From Legionellaceae bacterium (GTDB lineage: Bacteria > Pseudomonadota > Gammaproteobacteria > Legionellales > Legionellaceae): DNA of 11,571 bases. Made by a program: the position numbers and the translations under genes. Under the pieces are notes generated by a model. The model was not told the DNA's origin. It saw only the letters and a program-made list of their open reading frames with translations, and searched no databases. Within the stretch, counting starts at the first letter, position 1; each line of letters opens with the position of its first letter. This document shows positions 7,085 through 11,571 of the stretch, one piece after another. The DNA is taken from assembly GCA_023266075.1 (NCBI GenBank), contig JAHFRX010000030.1, positions 1 to 11,571 on the forward strand, given 5' to 3'.

Positions 7085-7125
7085 TTGACATCCTCCCCGC
7101 CCTAAATGAACGGGGAGGATGTCAA
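7085..7125. repeat. Perfect 15-bp inverted repeat (possible IS200/IS605-type end remnant, may act as terminator)
   Basis: The left arm TTGACATCCTCCCCG at 7085-7099 and the right arm at 7111-7125 are exact complements around an 11-base loop. The GACATCCTCCCCGCCC wording resembles terminal hairpins I associate with IS200/IS605 (TnpB/IS1341) elements, but no transposase or tnpB lies in the window, so it would be a remnant or a mobile hairpin element. It stands 23 bases after the stop of the zeta partner gene and is followed by CTTTCTTT, so it may also end that transcript. The bases up to 7233 show no recognisable gene. Confidence 0.6.
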
Positions 7126-7233
7126 CTTTCTTTGCGTGAGCGACTGACATTATAGTTGCTACCGCGATACTTATGCTTAATATGATTATTTTTCATTTTT
7201 TAGTTCCTTCTATTAAATGAATTATTGTGATGA

Positions 7234-7389
7234 GTTACCCTGCCGTTTAAGAATAATATTAATGCATTGATAAAAGGTAAACATAAAGCAGTTTTAAGCA
7301 CCCTCTTTGTTGAAATTATTGATGCTTTAGCAAAAGATGAACCGCTTGCTGCTAAGCACAGAGATCATGCGTTATCTAATAATTGTAAA
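7234..7389 (+). pseudogene. Remnant of a YafQ/RelE-type toxin gene
   Basis: The open frame after the stop at 7231 reads FKNN, ALIKGKHK, then IDALAKDEPLAAKHRDHAL (about 7325-7375). The last stretch is the conserved YafQ-type core with the H-x-DH-L pattern. No start codon with a ribosome site is in frame: ATGAGTTAC at 7229 is in another frame and soon stops. The match ends about ten bases before the HigA-like gene that converges on it, so the catalytic C-terminus is missing. It is a different copy from the cut toxin at 8727, because both retain the FK...KGK segment with different residues. Decay is inferred from the missing start, the frame break and the missing 3' end. Confidence 0.55.
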
Positions 7390-7397
7390 TCACTATC

Positions 7398-7700
7398 TCA
7401 CACTAACCCTGCCAGCCCATGTTTTTCAAAAATGTTGAGTAATTTCAAAATAGCACCGTGAGCATGGCGTTTCCCTTGCTCAAGGCTACGAATCATAGCA
7501 GGGCTAACATTAAGATACTTCGCAAACACAGTTTGACTCAAATGTTGATGTAATCGTAATTCTCGAATTTCATTACCGGTATATTCGTGTAATACGGGCA
7601 ACTCTTCTTCCGTCAACTCTCGCAGTGTTTTTTTATCAATGATATCGGCTTGATGTAATCCATATGCAATATCATTAATCGTGTCTTGAATTTTAGTCAT
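7398..7700 (-). CDS. HigA-type helix-turn-helix antitoxin/repressor
   Basis: The protein has 100 residues. The C-terminal half contains a Cro/C1-type helix-turn-helix at about 50-78: IRELRLHQHLSQTVFAKYLN, then VSPAMIRSLEQGKR. The N-terminal half is acidic and helical and probably covers the toxin. Antitoxins of this type bind their own promoter and neutralise a RelE-superfamily partner. The ATG at 7700 overlaps the toxin stop by 8 bases, with GAGGTG 7 bases upstream, so the toxin is encoded first, the order typical of HigBA rather than RelBE. The stop lies next to the toxin remnant at 7234-7389, transcribed toward it. It looks intact. Confidence 0.83.
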   Translation of the reverse strand: MTKIQDTINDIAYGLHQADIIDKKTLRELTEEELPVLHEYTGNEIRELRLHQHLSQTVFAKYLNVSPAMIRSLEQGKRHAHGAILKLLNIFEKHGLAGLV

Positions 7701-8082
7701 GTTTTTTCACCTCATACAATTCGCCTGATTTGATCAAGCGATTAATATCACTCTGGGATAATCCAAGCAAAATATCTGCTAATTTCTTTAGCTTTTTAAG
7801 TTCAGTCGTCGTTATGTTTTCTTTGTCATTTTTTGCGAATAGATGCAACCAAATGACACGATGATCCATTTGAAACGCCAAGATCGATCTAGAACCACCG
7901 CTTTTTCCTTGGCCTTCATTTGTAGCCAATCTTAACTTGTATAAACTCGCACCTAATGCATGTCTTTGACGTCCATCAAGATCCATCTCAGAAAAATGCA
8001 TCAAGGTGTCATTCAACAACGTATCAGTGACATGCAATTTCCTAGCTTCATGTAAAAATCGTTTTACCATGTAACATTTCAT
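7693..8082 (-). CDS. HigB-like RelE-superfamily toxin
   Basis: The protein has 129 residues. The core motifs are GASLYKLRLA (44-53), GQGKSGGSR (57-65) and FAKNDKENI (82-90), followed by a helical ELKKLKKLAD segment; this pattern belongs to the RelE-type family Pfam PF06296. Such toxins cleave mRNA on the ribosome, and HigB-like or NadT-type ones are usually co-encoded with the HTH antitoxin as here. All conserved motifs are present, so it may be active. The start at 8082 has GAG about 9 bases upstream; an internal ATG at 8070 is possible because homologues often begin near there. It shares a promoter region with direct repeats at 8096 and 8123. Confidence 0.83.
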   Translation of the reverse strand: MKCYMVKRFLHEARKLHVTDTLLNDTLMHFSEMDLDGRQRHALGASLYKLRLATNEGQGKSGGSRSILAFQMDHRVIWLHLFAKNDKENITTTELKKLKKLADILLGLSQSDINRLIKSGELYEVKKHD

Positions 8083-8095
8083 TTAAAAATACTCA

Positions 8096-8139
8096 TGTAT
8101 CATACCTTGTATTATAGTACATTGTATCATAACAAACAA
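8096..8139 (-). promoter_or_regulatory. Promoter and probable operator of the HigB/HigA-like pair
   Basis: On the minus strand TTGTTT (8139-8134) and TATAAT (8116-8111), spaced 17 bases apart, form a good sigma-70-like promoter. Its start site would be near 8104, about 20 bases before the toxin ATG. Two identical nonamers on the plus strand, TGTATCATA at 8096-8104 and 8123-8131, flank the -10 box at 27-base spacing, close to 2.5 helix turns. They are plausible binding sites for the HTH antitoxin, giving autoregulation. Binding is inferred only. Confidence 0.5.
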
Positions 8140-8415
8140 AAATCGTGTATAAGATCACATAAGCATATAGAGAAAGGTGGTATATTTATGGCAACATATA
8201 GCTAAGGACAAGAAGGGATTGTATGAGCACCTCACAGTTTTCTGTATTTAACACTCTGTAACGTCTCACGCAAATTAACATAACTCATTTCACAGTAATC
8301 GACTCGATACAAAATGATTTAGAAAACAAATGGGGTTTGATGGCATGATAAAGTTTCCAGCCTTTTCGGTTGACGATAGTTTGATGCTGTATGGTGAGTT
8401 CTAAGCAAGCATTGA
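8140..8415. other. AT-rich gap with no supportable gene
   Basis: About 275 bases separate the HigBA-like promoter from that of dinJ. I find only broken or tiny frames: a good ribosome-like AGAAAGGTGG before ATG at 8190 that stops after five codons, and a 24-codon frame at 8330-8404 without ribosome site. Either could be the worn remains of genes, but neither resembles a known family. Confidence 0.5.
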
Positions 8416-8445
8416 ATTGTAGTCACAACTGAACTACAATATACT
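8416..8445 (+). promoter_or_regulatory. dinJ promoter with overlapping palindromic operator
   Basis: ATTGTAGT at 8416-8423 and its exact complement ACTACAAT at 8433-8440 form an 8-bp inverted repeat with a 9-base spacer. The first arm contains the -35-like TTGTAG (8417-8422), and TATACT at 8440-8445 is a 5-of-6 match to a -10 box, spaced 17 bases. A dimeric ribbon-helix-helix repressor such as DinJ bound here would block polymerase, the usual autoregulation of this family. The site is directly visible; its use is inferred. Confidence 0.55.
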
Positions 8446-8473
8446 ATATATAAAATTTATATCGGAGAAAATG

Positions 8474-8740
8474 ATGGCTACTGCAAATACCTATGTTCGT
8501 GCCAGGATTGATTCTTATACAAAAGACAGAGCTGCTGATGCCTTGGAAGCAATGGGATTATCATTATCAGATGCAATTCGTTTATTAATGCTTCGTATAG
8601 CAGATGAAAAGCGATTGCCTTTTGAAGTAAGAATTCCTAACGCTAAGACCAGAAAGGCGATTAATGAACTTGAGTCTGGTCAAGGGAAAAAGTTTGATAG
8701 CATTAAATCATTAATGGATGATTTACATGCGGAAGATTGA
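8474..8740 (+). CDS. dinJ: DinJ/RelB-family antitoxin
   Basis: From the ATG at 8474 the protein has 88 residues; GGAG lies 7 bases upstream (a tandem ATG at 8471 is only 4 away). The N-terminal ribbon-helix-helix reads TYVRARID, then AADALEAMGLSLSDAIR, LPFE, R-x-PN and an ELESG segment, all close to Escherichia coli DinJ. DinJ binds and neutralises YafQ and represses their promoter as a dimer. The 14-base overlap with the next start is the normal dinJ-yafQ coupling. That toxin is cut short, so DinJ appears to be an orphan that still could regulate itself or neutralise a related toxin elsewhere. Confidence 0.9.
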   Translation: MATANTYVRARIDSYTKDRAADALEAMGLSLSDAIRLLMLRIADEKRLPFEVRIPNAKTRKAINELESGQGKKFDSIKSLMDDLHAED

Positions 8741-8816
8741 GCGACCCACATCTTTTAAAAAGGATTATAAGCGAGAATTTAAAGGCAAATACAGAAGCAG
8801 TCTTGATGCTCTACTA
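8727..8816 (+). pseudogene. YafQ-type toxin, truncated after about 30 codons
   Basis: The frame starts at the ATG at 8727, overlapping dinJ by 14 bases with GGATGA 6 bases upstream. It reads MRKIERPTSFKKDYKREFKG, then KYRSSLDALL, an ordinary YafQ N-terminus of about one third of the usual 90 residues. After about 8816 the homology stops, and the frame continues through the antisense of a DUF4440 gene to a stop at 8912. All catalytic histidines and the C-terminal half are lost, so no RNase is made. The 3' part was removed by a deletion or rearrangement that joined it to the next gene fragment. Confidence 0.75.
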
Positions 8817-8938
8817 CTGCCAATCTCAGCAAATTCATCATCAATAAGATCACCAAGTACATCCATCGGATCTGTTCGAATAAGCAACTGTGTCTCTTGT
8901 TGTATAATCTGATTGAGCACTGCATCTTGCCTTTTCAT
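8813..8938 (-). pseudogene. 5' fragment of a DUF4440/NTF2-like protein gene
   Basis: A clean start exists: ATG at 8938 with GGGGA about 9 bases upstream, 19 bases after the LD-carboxypeptidase stop, so the two once formed an operon. The 42 codons end in DPMDVLGDLIDDEFAEIGSS, which matches the helix-rich N-terminus of DUF4440 (SnoaL/NTF2-like fold) proteins, normally about 120 residues, where EIGSSG is common. Beyond about 8813 the frame enters antisense yafQ sequence and reads nonsense to 8765. The family call rests on one short segment. Function unknown; members of the fold bind small ligands or act as small enzymes. Confidence 0.55.
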
Positions 8939-8957
8939 CAAAAAATTCCCCGCTGTA

Positions 8958-9701
8958 TCATGCTGCTGGTATTGAAAGCATACCTTCATCCGCGTTTAAG
9001 GTAACCTCTTTTCCAATTGGTAACGCGCAACGCCTATCACGATGACTGTAAGGGAATTCTTTAATACACGGCACATTGATTCGCTTGGACCATTCATCAA
9101 TAATATCATCAACAGTGCCATCACGATCGGGAAAATGTTGTGCATCACAGCGCTCAAATTGACCCCAGATCATTCCTGCAATGTTGTTAAATACGCCAGC
9201 CAACTCAAGTTGAGACAGCATACTATCAATTTTGTAGGGTTCCGACCAAACCTCTTCAACCAGCAAAATACTGCCTCTGAAATCAGGTTCAAAGGGTGTG
9301 CCCATCAAGATACTGATACAACCTAAATTACCACCTACCAACGGCCCTTTCACAATGCCGGAGCGCACAGATATCCCTTCTTCAATGTGATAGGCCTCAC
9401 CTGTCAAACACGCCATCAATGTTTTATCAATCAGTGGATCAATCGGATGACCGTCTAAATCACGAAACACAAATCCAGTACACGAAGCTAATCCTGCTTT
9501 TTTTAATAACCCTGCTTGCAGTGCCGTGGTATCACTAAAACCTGTGACCCATTTTGGATGGGCACGGATCACATCGTAATCAAGCAAAGGTAAAATACGC
9601 TGCGCACCATAACCGCCTCCAGTCGCCATAATGGCGTTGACCTCATCGTCATGAAAAAACGCCATCACGTCTTTGGCACGATCGTTATCATCTCCAGCCA
9701 T
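8958..9701 (-). pseudogene. LD-carboxypeptidase (peptidase S66, LdcA/MccF type) lacking its N-terminus
   Basis: 247 codons remain of the roughly 300 in intact S66 proteins. The frame starts with AGDDNDRA, which corresponds to about residue 55-60 of homologues, and a TAA stands two codons upstream, so the N-terminal part of the fold is missing. What remains looks conserved: ATGGGYGAQ, GFSDTTA with the Ser nucleophile (residue 56), LVGGNL, the catalytic Glu in LLVEEV (149-150) and His in YSHRD (220). LdcA removes the terminal D-Ala of murein tetrapeptides during cell wall recycling. Only 34 bases separate it from the stop of queF, so the missing DNA is not nearby. A short active form cannot be excluded but is unlikely. 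Confidence 0.8.
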
Positions 9702-9735
9702 AAAGTAATTAAATTATCTGTATTAGCACTCGGTA

Positions 9736-10593
9736 TTACTGCCTAATTAATCGCTGGTTTAATCCTTGCGGTTTCACTGTCTCAGTAGAACGATATGGGT
9801 TGATATCCAAGCCTCCACGCCTTGTATATCGTCCATAAACCGTGAGTTTTTCGGGTTTGCAACGATTGATGATATCCACAAAAATTCGTTCAATGCATTG
9901 CTCGTGGAATTCATTATGGTTACGGAAAGAAACAAGGTACCTCAATAACCCTTCCCGATTGATTTGCGAACCGACATATGCAATTTGTACAGTACCCCAA
10001 TCAGGCTGATTCGTTACCAAGCAATTGGATTTTAATAAATCAGAATACAGAATTTCTTCTACCTTATTCGCTTCTGCAGAGAGATAATTTGGTTCAACTT
10101 GATAAACTGAACAAGTCACATCGAGGTGATCAATGCATTCTCCTGCGGGTGCTATTTGAATCATAGCGAGCTCTTCGTCTCTCAAAGACAGTATCCTAAC
10201 TTGAACGTTCCCCTCTAAACGCGCACTTAAATCCCGTTCTATCGTTAGGCTGACTTCTTTGCTATCTTTAAATTGAGTGCTATTAAATGAATTAAAATAA
10301 AGTTTCAATGATTTTGACTCAATTAAATAGGGTGTTGAGCAATCGTAAATAATCTCAGCCACTGCAACCACGGGTTTACCTTTTTCATTGAGCCACGACA
10401 CCTCATAATGATTCCAACAATCAAAACCGTAAAAGGGCAGAAGATTAGGATTAACCCCAATTTCTTTGCGCTTGGCAGCACGTGGAATAGCAAATAACCG
10501 TTCAGGATTATAATGTGAATCATAACCGGATGACTGCCCAAGTTCAGATTGTTCAAGTTTTGTTTGATATTTTTTTTCTAATGCTTCATTCAT
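9736..10593 (-). CDS. queF: NADPH-dependent 7-cyano-7-deazaguanine reductase, type II QueF
   Basis: The protein has 285 residues, the bimodular type II length. The QueF motif ESKSLKLYFNSF is at about 92-103 in the N-terminal module. The catalytic Cys191 in SNCLVTNQPDWG and Asp198, seven residues later, are in the C-terminal module, and HNEFHEQ lies near 228-235, as in the Vibrio enzyme. It reduces preQ0 to preQ1 in queuosine tRNA modification, in the cytoplasm. The ATG at 10593 has GGAG 9 bases upstream; a TTG at 10608 would add five residues. TATAAA at 10629-10624 is a possible -10 box, but I see no good -35 and no preQ1 riboswitch signature. No other que gene is in the window. Confidence 0.96.
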   Translation of the reverse strand: MNEALEKKYQTKLEQSELGQSSGYDSHYNPERLFAIPRAAKRKEIGVNPNLLPFYGFDCWNHYEVSWLNEKGKPVVAVAEIIYDCSTPYLIESKSLKLYFNSFNSTQFKDSKEVSLTIERDLSARLEGNVQVRILSLRDEELAMIQIAPAGECIDHLDVTCSVYQVEPNYLSAEANKVEEILYSDLLKSNCLVTNQPDWGTVQIAYVGSQINREGLLRYLVSFRNHNEFHEQCIERIFVDIINRCKPEKLTVYGRYTRRGGLDINPYRSTETVKPQGLNQRLIRQ

Positions 10594-10774
10594 ACGATGT
10601 GTCTCCAAAATAGTGTTGATATTTTTATAAACATGACTGGCTGCATTGATGATCGAAAGCCCACAAATAGTTCGGATCTGAAATTATTTGGACAGAATTG
10701 CATGCGGGTTTTTGCATGTTCAGATCAAGCGAGGTTGTTTGAGAATCAGTTATTTCGCACGCATTTACGCCTCG

Positions 10775-10819
10775 GTGCAAATTTCATCACCACATTTGCA
10801 CGCAGTGCAAATGTGGTGA
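10775..10819. repeat. 15-bp stem hairpin with a third copy of its core motif
   Basis: TCACCACATTTGCAC at 10787-10801 and its exact complement at 10805-10819 flank a 3-base loop. The octamer GTGCAAAT of the right arm also occurs at 10775-10782, so the left arm could pair with either copy, giving two exclusive folds. It lies 13 bases after the stop of the minus-strand dehydratase gene and about 195 bases upstream of queF. It may terminate or stabilise the dehydratase transcript, but no U-tract follows on either strand. Confidence 0.6.
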
Positions 10820-10832
10820 ATGGTTAGAATGG

Positions 10833-11571
10833 TTACAGTTCAACCATCATATCGCAATGAAACTCCGGAACAAGACTTTTTAATAACACCAGCAATTCAT
10901 CCGTCTGATAAGCTTCACATGCAGAATTAATCATACGTAGGGTTTGTGCGAGTTCACCCCAGTCAATCTGTCTATAAGACGATTTGAATAGTTTTGCGTG
11001 CTCTGTTACGTCCAGATGTTCGGAGGCATGAAACAACTCTTCAAACAGTTTTTCACCAGGACGCAAGCCCGTGTATTGAATTTGTATGTCTTGACCTGGT
11101 ATTTTTCCAGCAAGACGAATCATTTGTTCAGCTAAATAGCTTATTTTAATGGGCTCGCCCATATCCAATACAAATATCTCTCCCCCACTCCCATTAACCA
11201 TAGCCTGTAAAATCAATTGCGATGCCTCAGGAATGGTCATGAAATACCGTTCGATGTCGGGGTGTGTTACCGTTAGGGGGCCACCTTGCTGTAACTGTTG
11301 TTGAAACAAAGGAACAACACTTCCCGTGGATCCTAATACATTACCAAAACGTACCGTAATAAATTGTGTATCAACACGAGAATTCAGGTTTTGACAATAA
11401 ATTTCAGCAACACGCTTGGTCGTTCCCATGATATTAGTGGGATTTACAGCTTTATCCGTAGAAATGAGAATAAATTTTTCCACCCCAACTGCTGCACTGG
11501 CCTGAGCTACAACTTGAGTACCCAGAACATTATTTTTCACGGCTATTCGAATTTGATTCTCAAGCATGGGG
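10833..11571 (-). CDS. Nucleotide-sugar 4,6-dehydratase/epimerase, WbpM/CapD/FlaA1 type, N-terminus outside the window
   Basis: The frame is open through the right edge: Pro precedes the Met at 11567, which is internal, so only the last 245 or so codons are here. It contains MLENQIR and AVKNNVLGT, then the ISTDKAVNPTNIMGTTKR segment holding the SDR active site with the unusual Met in place of Tyr before the catalytic Lys, then VRFGNVLGS, GGPLTVTHPDIERYFMTIPE, FVLDMGEPIKI and YTGLRPGEKLFEEL, all diagnostic of this family. These enzymes convert UDP-GlcNAc into 4-keto-6-deoxy sugars for O-antigen, capsule or glycoprotein synthesis. Long members add four N-terminal membrane helices, which cannot be judged here. 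It ends just before the hairpin at 10787. Confidence 0.9.
   Translation of the reverse strand, partial: PMLENQIRIAVKNNVLGTQVVAQASAAVGVEKFILISTDKAVNPTNIMGTTKRVAEIYCQNLNSRVDTQFITVRFGNVLGSTGSVVPLFQQQLQQGGPLTVTHPDIERYFMTIPEASQLILQAMVNGSGGEIFVLDMGEPIKISYLAEQMIRLAGKIPGQDIQIQYTGLRPGEKLFEELFHASEHLDVTEHAKLFKSSYRQIDWGELAQTLRMINSACEAYQTDELLVLLKSLVPEFHCDMMVEL

Noticed and set aside
8330..8404. 24-codon frame ending in FSVDDSLMLYGEF
   Set aside because: It looks protein-like but has no ribosome site and no recognised family; it could be a gene tail, but this is not supportable.
8765..8989. Full 74-codon minus-strand frame as one gene
   Set aside because: Only 8813-8938 has family likeness and a ribosome site; the rest is read-through into antisense yafQ and overlap with the carboxypeptidase end.
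6217..9319. 13-base direct repeat AAGATACTGATAC at 6217 and 9307
   Set aside because: About one such match is expected by chance in a window this long, and the second copy lies inside the LD-carboxypeptidase coding sequence.
9042..9326. 94-codon plus-strand frame
   Set aside because: It is antisense to the LD-carboxypeptidase fragment and has no motif.
10594..10720. preQ1 riboswitch upstream of queF
   Set aside because: I looked for the conserved stem and the A-rich tail and found neither.
10597..10827. Plus-strand 76-codon frame in the queF upstream gap
   Set aside because: It has no ribosome site, overlaps the queF start antisense, resembles no family I know and contains the hairpin arms; it is likely chance.
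1..11571. CRISPR array, tRNA or rRNA genes
   Set aside because: No regularly spaced repeats, cloverleaf or rRNA-like segments were seen on reading both strands.

Overview
The window reads as a chromosomal segment of an AT-rich gammaproteobacterium. Type II QueF, a PilV/PilW/PilX-type minor pilin set, a HisC with a pterin dehydratase, and a dense patch of toxin-antitoxin genes and gene fragments would suit a Legionellales- or Francisella-like, possibly host-associated lineage. That placement is a guess from gene content; no rRNA or other marker is present.

Left part (1-4688, minus strand): one co-directional run with almost no gaps. In transcription order it holds a very short PilV-like prepilin, a PilW-like prepilin, a PilX-like protein, an SDF-family cation symporter, a GT2 polyprenyl-phosphate glycosyltransferase, a GtrA-like membrane protein and a ChbG/YdjC-family deacetylase that leaves the window at its 3' end. 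The last three genes overlap and look like a module that loads, deacetylates and flips a lipid-linked amino sugar for envelope modification.

Middle (4764-6213, plus strand): hisC overlaps phhB, a pairing that hints at aromatic amino acid metabolism.

Accessory patch (6250-9701): a zeta-toxin-like kinase with a small overlapping partner gene; a 15-bp perfect hairpin resembling an IS200/IS605-type end; a decayed YafQ-like toxin remnant; an apparently intact HigB/HigA-like pair on the minus strand; an intact DinJ-like antitoxin whose YafQ-like toxin is cut after about 30 codons; and, fused tail to tail to that cut toxin, a truncated DUF4440/NTF2-like gene and an LD-carboxypeptidase lacking its N-terminus. 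The patch shows repeated insertion and deletion.

Right part (9736-11571, minus strand): queF for queuosine synthesis, an intergenic region with a long hairpin and a third copy of its core motif, and the 3' part of a WbpM/CapD-type nucleotide-sugar dehydratase that runs off the right edge.

The best candidates for something under-described are the GT2-GtrA-ChbG module downstream of minor pilins and an atypical symporter, and the toxin-antitoxin graveyard with its orphan antitoxin.
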